Assembly (NCBI GenBank): GCA_031426915.1
Contig: JASJPB010000004.1
Span: 1 to 64,000 of the forward strand
Direction: 5' to 3'
Length of the DNA: 64,000 bases
Origin: Sulfurimicrobium sp031426915
Lineage (GTDB): Bacteria > Pseudomonadota > Gammaproteobacteria > Burkholderiales > Sulfuricellaceae
The position numbers and the translations under genes were made by a program. This document shows positions 53,726 through 62,365 of this stretch, one piece after another (positions within the stretch are counted from its first letter, which is position 1; each line of letters opens with the position of its first letter). The notes beneath the pieces were generated by a model that had not been told where the DNA came from, made no database searches, and was given only the letters and a program-made list of their open reading frames with translations.

Positions 53726-54406
53726 TCAGATGTACAGCGTCGGATCGGACATCCCTGCCTGCTCGAATCCGGCCTTGCGCAGACGGCAGGAATCGCAGCG
53801 CCCGCAGGCGGAGCCCCGGTCGTCCGCCTGGTAGCAGGACACGGTCAGGCCGTAGTCGACCCCGAGCGCCACACCCTGGCGGATGATATCGGCTTTGGAC
53901 AGGCTGATCAGGGGTGCGTGTATGGAGATCGTGTTTCCCTCCAGCGCGGCCTTGGTGGCCAGATTGGCCATGTTCTGGAAAGCCGCGATGTACTCCGGCC
54001 GACAGTCGGGGTAACCCGAGTAATCCACGGCATTGGCGCCGATGAAAATATCCCCGCTTTCCAGCACCTCCGCCCAGGCAAGCGCCAGGGAAAGCATGAT
54101 GGTATTGCGCGCCGGGACATAAGTGACGGGGATACCCTCGGAGGGTGCGAGAGGAACGTCTATGCCCGCATCGGTCAGCGCTGAGCCGCCGAACAGGGTC
54201 AGATCGAGCTTTACCGTGCGTTGCGCCGCTGCGCCGAGCACCTGTGCCACCCGCTCCGCCGCTTGCAACTCGGAGCGGTGACGCTGGCCGTAATCCAGAC
54301 TCAGGCAATAGCAGGCAAAGCCCTGACTGCGGGCAATCGCCAGTGTGGTGGCGGAATCCAGGCCGCCGGAGAGAAGCACCACGGCGTTTTTTGATTTCGC
54401 GGCCAT
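53726..54406 (-). CDS. queC: 7-cyano-7-deazaguanine synthase
   Basis: 226 residues from ATG 54406 (MAAKSKNAVVLLSGGLDSATT). Converts CDG to preQ0 for queuosine. The PP-loop LLSGGLDSATTL lies near residue 10. The zinc cysteines are at the C-terminus (SCYQADDRGSACGRCDSCRLR). It shares one base with queE and is the last gene of the long ruv-tol-que run. Confidence 0.95.
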   Translation of the reverse strand: MAAKSKNAVVLLSGGLDSATTLAIARSQGFACYCLSLDYGQRHRSELQAAERVAQVLGAAAQRTVKLDLTLFGGSALTDAGIDVPLAPSEGIPVTYVPARNTIMLSLALAWAEVLESGDIFIGANAVDYSGYPDCRPEYIAAFQNMANLATKAALEGNTISIHAPLISLSKADIIRQGVALGVDYGLTVSCYQADDRGSACGRCDSCRLRKAGFEQAGMSDPTLYI

Positions 54407-55044
54407 TATTTCCCAGGCCCCTCGCCCCACAAAATCTTGTGCAGCTGGACCTGAAAACGCACATCGAGACGGTCGCGCAAGATCCACTCCGCCAACTGGG
54501 CGGGTTCCAGTTGTCCAGCCACCGGCGAGAACAGCACCGGGCATTTTTCGTCGAGCCGCCATTCCATTAGCTGCCGCTTCGCCCACTCATAATCCGCCGC
54601 ATCGCACAGCACGAATTTGAGTTCGTCATGGGAAGTGAGAAGCTCCAGATTGGCCCAGCGATTTTTTTCTTCCTCGCCCGAACCCGGGGTCTTGATATCC
54701 ACGATGCGGGATACGCGCCGGTCCACTTGCCCGATGTCCAGCGCGCCGCTGGTTTCGAGGGAAACGGAATAGCCCGCATCACATAAGGCCGCCAGCAGGG
54801 TAAGACACGCTTTCTGAGCCAGCGGCTCCCCGCCGGTAACGGTCACGTAACGCGGATAGTAGGCCGCCACTTGCTGCAGGATAGCCGGAATTTCCATCGC
54901 GCTTCCCGCGCTGAAGGCATAGGCGGTATCGCAATAGCCACAACGCAGCGGACAGCCTGTGAGGCGGACGAAAACGGTCGGCAGCCCGGCCCGACTGGTT
55001 TCGCCCTGCAGGGAGTAAAAAATCTCATTGACGCGCAGCATCAC
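54406..55044 (-). CDS. queE: 7-carboxy-7-deazaguanine synthase
   Basis: 212 residues. Radical SAM enzyme that makes CDG. The cluster motif is CPLRCGYCD (CxxxCxxC) at about 31-38, after the FYSLQGETSRAGLPTVFVRL opening, followed by VTVTGGEPLAQ and VSLETSGAL. It lies between cpoB and queC, the usual placement after the tol-pal genes. Confidence 0.95.
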   Translation of the reverse strand: MMLRVNEIFYSLQGETSRAGLPTVFVRLTGCPLRCGYCDTAYAFSAGSAMEIPAILQQVAAYYPRYVTVTGGEPLAQKACLTLLAALCDAGYSVSLETSGALDIGQVDRRVSRIVDIKTPGSGEEEKNRWANLELLTSHDELKFVLCDAADYEWAKRQLMEWRLDEKCPVLFSPVAGQLEPAQLAEWILRDRLDVRFQVQLHKILWGEGPGK

Positions 55045-55048
55045 GCCC

Positions 55049-55894
55049 TTATTTCATGGCAGCGAGACGTTTCTTCGCCTTGTCCGCGGCATCGCTTATG
55101 GGGAATTTCGCCACCAGCTCTTCCAGGGATTTTTTCGCTGCGTCCGTATCCCCCAGGTTCTGCTCGCAGGTAGCAATATTCAGCATCGCATCCGGCACCT
55201 TGGGACTTTTGGGATACTGAGTGATCAGCGCCTGCTGGCTGGAAATGGCGGACTTGAAATCCTTGAGATTGAAGTGCGAATTGCCGATCCAGTACTGGGA
55301 GCTGGGCGCAAGCGGACTTTTCGGATAAATCTGGACGAAATCCTGAAATGCCGTCAGTGCACCCTGATAATTTCCCTGCTTGAACAGGTTGAAGGCCGCG
55401 TCGTAAGCCTTGCCCTCGGCCACCGGATCGGCCGCCTGCGCGGCAACCGCCACCGGAGCCACGACGGGCGCAGCCTTGCCCATAGGTTTCTTGTCCTTGC
55501 CTGACTTGGGAGGCTCCACTACCGGCACCATGGCAGGAGCCGAAGCCGCCTGTTCCAGCTGGCGCAGGCGGGTATCCAGGTCGACATACAGATCACGCTG
55601 GCGCTTCTGGGTGGTTTCGATGTCGTGGGCCTGCACTTCAAGCTGGCCACGCATCTTGCCCAGCTCGGCCTTGACGGCTTCCAGTTCGGAAATCGCGCCC
55701 ATGCCCTGGCTGCGCTGGGCGTTTTCCGCGCTGGAGAGGCGCGCTTCGACAGACTTGAGCTTTTCCTGCAGCACTCCATTCTGCTGCTGCAAATCGCCAA
55801 GTTTCTTGTGCGCCTCCTCGTCGGTAAACAAACCCGCGTGACAAACCCCCGCCAACAGCAGGGCTGGCAACAAAGCGAGTCCGCGCACGATCAC
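55049..55894 (-). CDS. cpoB: Cell division coordinator CpoB (YbgF)
   Basis: 281 residues from GTG 55894, which overlaps the pal stop in a GTGA; the ATG upstream lies within pal. A signal peptide (GLALLPALLLAGVCHA) is followed by a long coiled coil (about 25-110), a Pro/Ala-rich linker, and TPRs (about 160-280, YDAAFNLFKQGNYQGALTAFQDF and repeats). It works with TolA and PBP1B in outer-membrane constriction at division. Confidence 0.92.
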   Translation of the reverse strand: MIVRGLALLPALLLAGVCHAGLFTDEEAHKKLGDLQQQNGVLQEKLKSVEARLSSAENAQRSQGMGAISELEAVKAELGKMRGQLEVQAHDIETTQKRQRDLYVDLDTRLRQLEQAASAPAMVPVVEPPKSGKDKKPMGKAAPVVAPVAVAAQAADPVAEGKAYDAAFNLFKQGNYQGALTAFQDFVQIYPKSPLAPSSQYWIGNSHFNLKDFKSAISSQQALITQYPKSPKVPDAMLNIATCEQNLGDTDAAKKSLEELVAKFPISDAADKAKKRLAAMK

Positions 55895-56415
55895 TCGCCC
55901 TGATAGATGATGTCGGTACGGCGGTTCTGAGCCCATGCGGATTCGTCATGGCCTTCGGACTTGGGTTTTTCCTCACCGAAACTGACGGTTTCCATCTGGC
56001 TGTCAGCCACACCCAGCACGCTCATCATCTTCTTCACGCTTTCGGCGCGCTTCTGACCCAGGGAAATGTTGTATTCGCGGCTGCCACGCTCGTCGCAATT
56101 GCCCTGCACGAATGCCTTGGCCTTGCTGTTTTGCTTCAGATACTGGGCATGAGCCTCGATCAGGGTCTTGTATTCGTCCTTTACCGTGAAACTGTCGTAG
56201 TCATAGTAAACGCTGCGCTTGGAAAGAATATTGTTGGGATCCTTGAGGGGATCAGCCGCCACGATGGGCTTCTGCACACCCTTGGTATCCGCGCCAGCGG
56301 TCTGCTGACCCAGGCTCTTGTCTTCCACACCGGCGCTGGCCTGACCCTTGTCGCTGGTACTGGCACAAGCGGACAACAAACCCAACAACACGACACTCAA
56401 CAACAGTTTGTTCAT
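55891..56415 (-). CDS. pal: Peptidoglycan-associated lipoprotein
   Basis: 174 residues from ATG 56415. Lipoprotein signal with lipobox LLSAC. The OmpA-like domain contains YYDYDSFTVKDEY and the peptidoglycan-binding NCDERGSREYNISLGQKRAESV. Anchored in the outer membrane, it binds TolB and the cell wall. It is 18 bases after tolB and overlaps cpoB. Confidence 0.96.
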   Translation of the reverse strand: MNKLLLSVVLLGLLSACASTSDKGQASAGVEDKSLGQQTAGADTKGVQKPIVAADPLKDPNNILSKRSVYYDYDSFTVKDEYKTLIEAHAQYLKQNSKAKAFVQGNCDERGSREYNISLGQKRAESVKKMMSVLGVADSQMETVSFGEEKPKSEGHDESAWAQNRRTDIIYQGE

Positions 56416-56433
56416 TTTTCTCTCCAAAAATTA

Positions 56434-57717
56434 TTACTGATTTTTTAACAAGGGGCCCCAGGCCGGCTCACGTACATCGCCCGCCTGAACTGAAAGCCGC
56501 TGTTTCACGCGTCCATCGCTGGAAACAGCCGCCAATACGCCGCGCCGACCAATCTCGGTCGCGTAAATAATCATCTTGCCATTGGGTGCAAAACTGGGCG
56601 ATTCATCCTGAGGCGTGTCAGTCAGAACCTGCACCTGACCGCTGGCCAGGTCCTGCACCGCCACATGGAACTGCCCGCCGCTGCGCTGGACGAAAACAAA
56701 ACTCTTGCCGTCCGGGCTGAAGTGGGGCGAAACATTGTAACTACCCTCGAACGTCAGCCGTTGCGCAGCACCACCCACTGCCGGCATGCGGTAAATCTGC
56801 GCGCTGCCGCCACGGTCGGAAGTAAAAATAATCCATTTGCCATCGGGCGAAAAGTCCGGCTCGGTATCGATAATGGCATTGGCACTCCAGCGCTGCAAAT
56901 TGCTGCCGTCCGCATTGACCAAGTATAGCTGGGAATTCCCGTCCTTGGTAAGCGTCAGCGCCAGCTTCCTGCCGTCCGGCGACCAGGCAGGGGCGCTGGC
57001 GCTGCCCTTGACGCTAACCAGTTCCTGGCGCGATCCGGTTTTGAGATTCTGCACGTAAACCACAGGCTTCTTCTTCTCGAACGACACATAAGCCAGCCTG
57101 TCGCCCTCCGGCGACCAGGCGGGCGACAGGATCGGCTCCCTGGAGGCCAGCACGGTCTGCGCACCGAAGCCATCGGCGTCCGCCACCTGGAGCTCGAAAT
57201 TCTTGCCGCTCTTCACGATATAGGCGATCTGGGTGCTGAACACGCCCACGTCGCCGGTAAGCTTTTCGTAGATCACGTCGGCGATCTTGTGCGCGGTGGA
57301 GCGCAACTGGGCCGGGGCAATGGTGTAGCTGAAACCTGCCAGCTGGCTCTGCCTGACCACATCCAGCAGGCGAAAGCGCACGTCCACCTTGCCATCCGGC
57401 CTGGAAACCAGGCTGCCGATCACCAGCGCCTCGGCGCCACGGCCTTTCCAGTCCGGGTAACGCACCTCGGCCGGTTCATGAGGCTGCGGCTGCACTCCGC
57501 CCGGTTCCACCAGCTTGAACAGGCCGCTTCGGGCCAGATCTGCGCCTACCACATCGGTCAGGCTCTGCGGCAGCGCGTTTTCTGCGGCAAAGGGCACGAT
57601 CGCCACGGGAATCTGGTTTCCGGCACCGCCGGTGATTTCAATCGTCAAAGCCGCATGCAGCGGCATCGCCATCAGCAGCCAGACCGCCGCCAATAATCCC
57701 TGGTACCACTGTTTCAT
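56434..57717 (-). CDS. tolB: Tol-Pal system protein TolB
   Basis: 427 residues. Signal peptide ending near PLHAA. N-terminal domain about 25-165, then a six-bladed beta-propeller with repeated SPDGK(K/R)-type segments (AWSPDGRKLALTL, DFSPDGKWIIFTS, HFSPDGKSFVFVQ). Periplasmic partner of Pal and TolA. It is 3 bases downstream of tolA. Confidence 0.96.
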   Translation of the reverse strand: MKQWYQGLLAAVWLLMAMPLHAALTIEITGGAGNQIPVAIVPFAAENALPQSLTDVVGADLARSGLFKLVEPGGVQPQPHEPAEVRYPDWKGRGAEALVIGSLVSRPDGKVDVRFRLLDVVRQSQLAGFSYTIAPAQLRSTAHKIADVIYEKLTGDVGVFSTQIAYIVKSGKNFELQVADADGFGAQTVLASREPILSPAWSPEGDRLAYVSFEKKKPVVYVQNLKTGSRQELVSVKGSASAPAWSPDGRKLALTLTKDGNSQLYLVNADGSNLQRWSANAIIDTEPDFSPDGKWIIFTSDRGGSAQIYRMPAVGGAAQRLTFEGSYNVSPHFSPDGKSFVFVQRSGGQFHVAVQDLASGQVQVLTDTPQDESPSFAPNGKMIIYATEIGRRGVLAAVSSDGRVKQRLSVQAGDVREPAWGPLLKNQ

Positions 57718-57720
57718 GCC

Positions 57721-58512
57721 TTAATCCTCTTTCGGTTTAAATTCCAGATGCAATTCGCGGAACTGGTTGAACAGGCCGGGTTCCGGTGGCAACGGCAGCG
57801 GCTGCGACTTGTAGATGGCCCGCTCCACCGCGCTATCATAAGCGCTGGAACCGCTGCTGCGCACCAGTTTCAAATGCAGCACCTCGCCCGTGGGCATCAA
57901 GGTCACGTCGAACTCGGCCTTGGGATTGCCTTGCAGCTCGGGCAGGACAATATTGCTCTTGATCTTGGCCTGGATGCGGCTCTTGTAGTCGCCCACCATT
58001 TTCTGCGCCGCGGACTGCTGCGCCGCTGCCTGCGCCTGGCGCGCTGCCGCTGCTTCGGCTTGCGCCTTCTGCTCGCGCAGTTTCTCGACCTTCTCCTGCT
58101 GAAGCTTCTTTTCCTGCTCGCGCTTTTCCTGTTCCAGCTTGAGTTTCTCTTTTTGCTGTTTAAGTTCCTCTTCCTTGAGCTTTTTTTGCTCTTCCTCCTT
58201 GCGCTTCGCTTCCTTGGCCTTGAGCTCGATCTCGGCTTTATCCGGCTTGGCTTCAGGCGGTGGTTCGGGCTTCACCGCCTTGGGCTTGGGTTCCGGCTTC
58301 GGCTCTGGCCTGGGTTCCGGAGCAGGAGGGGGCGGAACGGGCTTTGCAGCCACATTCGGCAAACTGCTCCATAGCTCCACCTCTACCGCAGCAGGCTCCC
58401 TGTTCTGCCAACTCACGCCGAAAATCATCACTCCAAGGAACAAGGCATGCACCAGCAGCGCCAAGACGCCCGCTTTCCACTGGCCCGGTTCTTCCCGCTC
58501 GAAAACCATCAA
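57721..58512 (-). CDS. tolA: TolA, energy-transducing protein
   Basis: 263 residues. One N-terminal membrane helix (VLALLVHALFLGVMIFGVSW), a Pro-rich segment (about 50-75), a long Lys/Glu/Ala helix (about 80-175) and a C-terminal TonB-like domain (VTLMPTGEVLHLKLVRSSGSSAYDSAVERA). Spans the periplasm and links TolQR energy to TolB-Pal. The charged helix is shorter than in E. coli. It overlaps tolR by 4 bases. Confidence 0.94.
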   Translation of the reverse strand: MMVFEREEPGQWKAGVLALLVHALFLGVMIFGVSWQNREPAAVEVELWSSLPNVAAKPVPPPPAPEPRPEPKPEPKPKAVKPEPPPEAKPDKAEIELKAKEAKRKEEEQKKLKEEELKQQKEKLKLEQEKREQEKKLQQEKVEKLREQKAQAEAAAARQAQAAAQQSAAQKMVGDYKSRIQAKIKSNIVLPELQGNPKAEFDVTLMPTGEVLHLKLVRSSGSSAYDSAVERAIYKSQPLPLPPEPGLFNQFRELHLEFKPKED

Positions 58513-58928
58513 CTTGCCTTGGGCTTCGCCAGCAGACCGATTTTCTTGACCTGGTTCTGTTGCAAAATATCCATGACCTTCAATACTTCTTCATAACGCA
58601 CGTTCTTGTCCGCAGCGATCACCACCGACTGCTCCGGATTTTTCGCCTGTTTTTCCTTTACGGCCAGCACCAGTTCATCCGGGCTCACCGCCTCGGATTT
58701 ATTGGCGCCGCTTAAATCGCGCAGCAGCAGCTTGCCCTTTTCCTTGATGGAAATTTCCAGCGGTGCCATTGGCGGCTTCAAGGACTGACCCACCTGGGGC
58801 AGCTCGATCTGGCCCGGATTAACCAGCGGCGCGGTAATCATGAAAATGATCAGCAGCACCAGCATCACGTCGATATAGGGCACGACATTGATCTGGTTCA
58901 TCAACTTGCGCTGGCGGCGTAAACTCAT
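58509..58928 (-). CDS. tolR: TolR, proton-channel subunit
   Basis: 139 residues, ExbD family. The single helix contains the essential aspartate in VVPYIDVMLVLLIIFMITAP near residue 19. The periplasmic domain has AVKEKQAKNPEQSVVIAADKNVRYEEV. It forms the proton-driven motor with TolQ. Overlaps both neighbours by 4 bases. Confidence 0.95.
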   Translation of the reverse strand: MSLRRQRKLMNQINVVPYIDVMLVLLIIFMITAPLVNPGQIELPQVGQSLKPPMAPLEISIKEKGKLLLRDLSGANKSEAVSPDELVLAVKEKQAKNPEQSVVIAADKNVRYEEVLKVMDILQQNQVKKIGLLAKPKAS

Positions 58929-59596
58929 TTGGCTTGCCGCTGCAGGATGTTGGAAAACTCTTCCATGAAACTGTCGAAACGCGTCGCCAGGCGGTCAATT
59001 TCCGAACTGTAGCGGTTATAGGCAATTACCGCGGGAATCGCCGCGAACAGCCCCATGGCGGTGGCGATCAGGGCTTCGGCGATGCCCGGCGCAACATGGG
59101 CCAGCGTCGCCTGCCCCACGCTGGAAAGACTGCGGAAGGCGTTCATGATGCCCCACACCGTGCCGAACAGGCCGACATAGGGACTCACCGAACCCACCGT
59201 GGCCAGGAAAGGCAGGTGCGCTTCGAGCAGGTCCAGTTCGCGGTGGTAAGCGGCGCGCATGGCGCGGCGCGTGCTCTCCATGACCACGCTGACATCCACA
59301 CCGGGCTGCTTGCGCTGCTTGAGGAACTCCTTGAACCCGCCCTCGAAAATGCATTCCATGCCGCTTACCTCGCGGCTGGAAACTTTCTGGAACAGGGTGG
59401 CAAGGTCCACGCCGCCCCAGAAATCGCGCTCGAACTTGTCCGTCATCTGCTTCGCCACGTTGATGGCGAACATCTTGCGGAAGATGTACCACCACGACAT
59501 CATGGAAGCCAGCAACAGCCCCAGCATCACCAGTTGTACCACTATGCTGGCGTTGGTGATGAGGCTCAGAAAAGATAAATCCTGCGTTACGTTCAC
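58925..59596 (-). CDS. tolQ: TolQ, proton-channel subunit
   Basis: 223 residues, ExbB/MotA family with three membrane helices: one near residue 20, and two near 135-200 (VGSVSPYVGLFGTVWGIMNAF and IATAMGLFAAIPAVIAYN). It partners TolR in the inner membrane. It overlaps ybgC and tolR by 4 bases each. Confidence 0.96.
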   Translation of the reverse strand: MNVTQDLSFLSLITNASIVVQLVMLGLLLASMMSWWYIFRKMFAINVAKQMTDKFERDFWGGVDLATLFQKVSSREVSGMECIFEGGFKEFLKQRKQPGVDVSVVMESTRRAMRAAYHRELDLLEAHLPFLATVGSVSPYVGLFGTVWGIMNAFRSLSSVGQATLAHVAPGIAEALIATAMGLFAAIPAVIAYNRYSSEIDRLATRFDSFMEEFSNILQRQAK

Positions 59597-59997
59597 GTTC
59601 TAATTCCCATTTTTTCCCGGATTATCGCCGGAATTTCCATTGGTTTAAATGACGAATGGTTCACACACACTATTTTAACCTTGGCATGTGTCAAGATTTC
59701 GTTGTTCCGCTCCACTGCCTGGGCGAATTCGATCCAGCTGCGGCCCGTGGCATGCACGCTCACCGTCACCCGCAGCAGGTCGTCGAACACCGCGGGGCGC
59801 AGGTAAGTGATATGCACGTCGCGCACCACGAAGATGAGTCCGTGCTCCCGCACCAGCTCGCTCTGCTCGAAGCCATGGGCCCGCAGCCATTCGGTGCGGG
59901 CACGCTCCAGGTACTTGAGGTAGTTGGCGTAGTACACCACGCCGCCGGAATCGGTGTCCTCGTAATACACCCGTACCGGCCAGGAAAAATCACTCAT
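59593..59997 (-). CDS. ybgC: Acyl-CoA thioesterase YbgC
   Basis: 134 residues from ATG 59997 (MSDFSWPVRVYYEDTDSGG), which overlaps the ruvB stop by 8 bases. Hotdog fold of the 4-hydroxybenzoyl-CoA thioesterase class with catalytic YYEDTDSGGVVYYANYLKYLERARTEWL; the aspartate after EDT is the expected catalytic residue. It is the standard first gene of tol-pal clusters. Confidence 0.94.
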   Translation of the reverse strand: MSDFSWPVRVYYEDTDSGGVVYYANYLKYLERARTEWLRAHGFEQSELVREHGLIFVVRDVHITYLRPAVFDDLLRVTVSVHATGRSWIEFAQAVERNNEILTHAKVKIVCVNHSSFKPMEIPAIIREKMGIRT

Positions 59998-61045
59998 TCC
60001 ACAACTCGCCGTTACGTCCATTGTCGGGACGCTTGAGCCCGAAATGCTGGTAGGCGCTCGGCGTCGCCACCCGGCCGCGCGGGGTGCGCATCAGGTAGCC
60101 CTGCTGGATCAGGTAAGGCTCCAGCACGTCCTCGATGGTGTCGCGCTCCTCGCCAATCGCCGCCGCCAGATTATCCACTCCCACTGGGCCGCCGCCGAAT
60201 TTTTCCAATACCGCCAGCAGCAGCACCCGGTCCATCATGTCCAGCCCCAGGGAATCCACGTCCAGCATGGTCAACGCGGCATCCGCCACTTCCCGGTTGA
60301 CGTGACCGCTGGCCTTCACCTCGGCGAAATCCCGCACCCGGCGCAGCAACCGGTTGGCAATGCGCGGCGTGCCGCGCGAACGGCGCGCAATTTCGAACGC
60401 GCCCTCCTCGGACAGTTCCACCTTCACCAGCCGCGCCGAGCGCGTGACGATGCGTTTCAATTCTTCATGGGTGTAGAACTCCAGCCGCGCCACGATACCG
60501 AAACGGTCGCGCAGCGGATTGGTCAGCATGCCGGCGCGGGTGGTGGCGCCCACCAGCGTGAAAGGCGGCAGTTCCAGCTTAACCGAGCGCGCCGCCGGAC
60601 CCTCGCCGATCATGATGTCGAGCTGGTAATCCTCCAGCGCAGGGTAAAGAATTTCCTCCACCACCGGCGAAAGGCGATGGATTTCGTCGATGAACAGCAC
60701 GTCGTTGGGTTCGAGATTGGTCAGCAGCGCCGCCAGGTCGCCCGGCCGCTCCAGCACCGGGCCAGAGGTCGAGCGCAGGTTGACGCCCATTTCGCGCGCG
60801 ATGATGTGCGCCAGCGTGGTCTTGCCCAGCCCCGGCGGGCCGAACAGCAGCACATGGTCGAGTGCCTCGGCGCGCATCCGCGCCGCCTGGATGAAAATCT
60901 CCAGCTGGCCGCGCGCCTTTTCCTGCCCCACGTATTCATCCAGCAACTTGGGGCGCAGCGCCCGCTCCAGGGCTTCTTCCTGGGGCGAAGCATGGGAGGG
61001 GGAAATCAGGCGGTTGGCCGCCTTGAGGTTATCGGTTTCGATCAT
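59990..61045 (-). CDS. ruvB: Holliday junction helicase motor RuvB
   Basis: 351 residues. Drives branch migration with RuvA. Walker A is GPPGLGKTTLAHIIA near residue 69, Walker B DEIHRL near 120, and GATTRAGMLTNPLRDRFG follows. The C-terminal winged helix is present. The start ATG (61045) sits inside a 15-base sequence that recurs at the ruvA stop, because a hicAB module separates the two genes. Its translation may no longer be coupled to ruvA. Confidence 0.97.
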   Translation of the reverse strand: MIETDNLKAANRLISPSHASPQEEALERALRPKLLDEYVGQEKARGQLEIFIQAARMRAEALDHVLLFGPPGLGKTTLAHIIAREMGVNLRSTSGPVLERPGDLAALLTNLEPNDVLFIDEIHRLSPVVEEILYPALEDYQLDIMIGEGPAARSVKLELPPFTLVGATTRAGMLTNPLRDRFGIVARLEFYTHEELKRIVTRSARLVKVELSEEGAFEIARRSRGTPRIANRLLRRVRDFAEVKASGHVNREVADAALTMLDVDSLGLDMMDRVLLLAVLEKFGGGPVGVDNLAAAIGEERDTIEDVLEPYLIQQGYLMRTPRGRVATPSAYQHFGLKRPDNGRNGELWNE

Positions 61046-61090
61046 GCGAAAACCGGATCAAGGCGTGCAACAACAGCATTGAAACGCAAT

Positions 61091-61420
61091 TCAGCTCGCA
61101 TGCGCCAACACTTCCGCCGCCCACTGGTTAAGACTCTTGCCATGCGCCTTGGCAGCGACAAGGGCTGCGGCGTGCACTTCCGGCGGTACGCGCAGCATGA
61201 GCTTGCCGGAAGCGGGTTTTTCAGGTGTTTTGTTTTCCTGCTTGCACACTTCGATATAGTGGTCGATTGCCGCATGAAAATCAGCTGTCAATTCGGCCAC
61301 CGTTTCGCCGTGGAATCCAATGATGTCGCGTACGCCAAGCACACGTCCGACAAAAATATTGTCGCGGGGATCGAATTCGACACGAGCGGTATAGTTCTTG
61401 TAGGTCATGACGTTATTCAT
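61091..61420 (-). CDS. hicB: HicB-type antitoxin
   Basis: 109 residues. The N-terminal HicB fold has the ARVEFDPRDNIFVGRVLGVRD and GFHGETVAELTADFHAAIDHYIEVC segments. A C-terminal ribbon-helix-helix part follows (GKLMLRVPPEVHAAALVAAKAHGKSLNQWAAEVL), which should bind its own operator. It overlaps the toxin gene by 4 bases and is downstream of it, the common hicA-hicB order. It neutralises the HicA RNase. Confidence 0.92.
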   Translation of the reverse strand: MNNVMTYKNYTARVEFDPRDNIFVGRVLGVRDIIGFHGETVAELTADFHAAIDHYIEVCKQENKTPEKPASGKLMLRVPPEVHAAALVAAKAHGKSLNQWAAEVLAHAS

Positions 61421-61671
61421 GGCTTGAACTCCTGTTTCTCCAGAAACTCCCTGGCGTTTTCCACCTGATATTTTTTTGCTTCCTTGCCGGGGTGCGGACG
61501 GTGGAAGTGGACACGATCATCATTCAATTCGATGGCAATACGCGAGCCATCGCCCTCAATCACCTTCGCTCCCAAGGCAACGAATAACGCCTCGATGTCC
61601 GCGAAAACAATATTGGCGCAGGTCGGCCTGGCGAAAATCGCTTCAAGCGTTTTGCGATGTTTTGCTTTCAT
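61417..61671 (-). CDS. hicA: HicA-type mRNA interferase toxin
   Basis: 84 residues. Double-stranded RNA-binding-like fold. The catalytic histidine is expected in RVHFHRPHPGKEAKKYQV, and the pattern KHRKTLEAIFARPTCANIVFADIEALFVALGA is the usual opening. It cleaves mRNA when free of HicB. The residue set appears complete, so the toxin is probably active. It lies between ruvA and ruvB on the same strand. Confidence 0.92.
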   Translation of the reverse strand: MKAKHRKTLEAIFARPTCANIVFADIEALFVALGAKVIEGDGSRIAIELNDDRVHFHRPHPGKEAKKYQVENAREFLEKQEFKP

Positions 61672-61688
61672 TCAGGAAAATGCTAGCG

Positions 61689-61716
61689 CAAAACGCAATC
61701 ACATGCAATCGTTTTG
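61689..61716 (-). promoter_or_regulatory. Candidate hicAB operator
   Basis: CAAAACG (61689-61695) and CGTTTTG (61710-61716) form an inverted repeat 18-27 bases before the hicA start, with GCAATC direct repeats inside. A site for the ribbon-helix-helix part of HicB is inferred from position. Confidence 0.5.
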
Positions 61717-61783
61717 TGATAGCTTATGCCATGCAGGCTTCTTGAAGGGATCAAATCAGGAGGCTTGATACTGCCGGTTTCGA

Positions 61784-62365
61784 TCATGCCCTGGACAATA
61801 ATTTCAGCGCCTGACGAATGCCATCCGTCACGCCGGCGTCGGCCGGGAGCTGCTTCACCGCCCAACTAGCCTCCTTGTCATTATAGCCCAGCGCCTGCAG
61901 AGCATTGAGGACGTCGCTGCTGCCCGCCGCGACGCTCGACAGCGGTAACCCGGAAACCGTAATCCCTTCCAGCTTGTCTTTGAGTTCCAGCAGCAGGCGT
62001 TCGGCGGTTTTCTTGCCGATGCCGGGAATTTTGGTCAGCCGCCCCACGTCCTGGGCGACCACGGCCTGGGCCAGTTCACCCACACTCATGCCGCTGAGGA
62101 TGGTCAGCGCCAGCTTGGCGCCAACGCCGGTGATCTTGAGCAAACGGCGGAAAGTCTGGCGCTCTTCATCGCTGGCAAAGCCGTACAGCAGGTGCGCGTC
62201 CTCGCGCACGATCAACTGGGTATGCAGCGTCACGCTCTCGCCCAGCGCGGGGAGGTTGTAGAAGGTGCTCATCGGCACGTCCACCTCGTAGCCCACGCCC
62301 TGCACATCGAGCAGAATTTGCGGCGGGTGTTTTTCCAGCAGCTTGCCGCTTAACCTTCCGATCAC
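61784..62365 (-). CDS. ruvA: Holliday junction binding protein RuvA
   Basis: 193 residues from GTG 62365 (VIGRLSGKLLEKHPPQ), which overlaps the ruvC stop in a GTGA and matches the family opening MIGRL. Domain I is an OB fold, domain II has helix-hairpin-helix LLKITGVGAKLALTILSG and LTKIPGIGKKTAERLLLEL, and domain III (ALQALGYNDKEASWAVKQL) contacts RuvB. The stop codon lies in the 15-base repeat next to hicAB. Confidence 0.96.
   Translation of the reverse strand: MIGRLSGKLLEKHPPQILLDVQGVGYEVDVPMSTFYNLPALGESVTLHTQLIVREDAHLLYGFASDEERQTFRRLLKITGVGAKLALTILSGMSVGELAQAVVAQDVGRLTKIPGIGKKTAERLLLELKDKLEGITVSGLPLSSVAAGSSDVLNALQALGYNDKEASWAVKQLPADAGVTDGIRQALKLLSRA

Larger units (their letters stand above)
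61033..61789. mobile_element. hicAB module inserted at the ruvA/ruvB junction with a 15-bp direct repeat
   Basis: GCATGATCGAAACCG (minus strand) occurs at 61047-61033, covering the ruvB start, and again at 61789-61775, covering the ruvA stop. Between the copies lie hicA and hicB and no transposase. In an uninterrupted operon the same 15 bases could serve as both ruvA stop (TGA) and ruvB start (ATG), so the repeat looks like a target-site duplication that left both genes intact. Confidence 0.8.

Noticed and set aside
60044..61468. Plus-strand open frame of 474 residues opposite ruvB and hicB
   Set aside because: It spans two genes with clear families on the other strand and an insertion boundary, so it cannot be a conserved gene.
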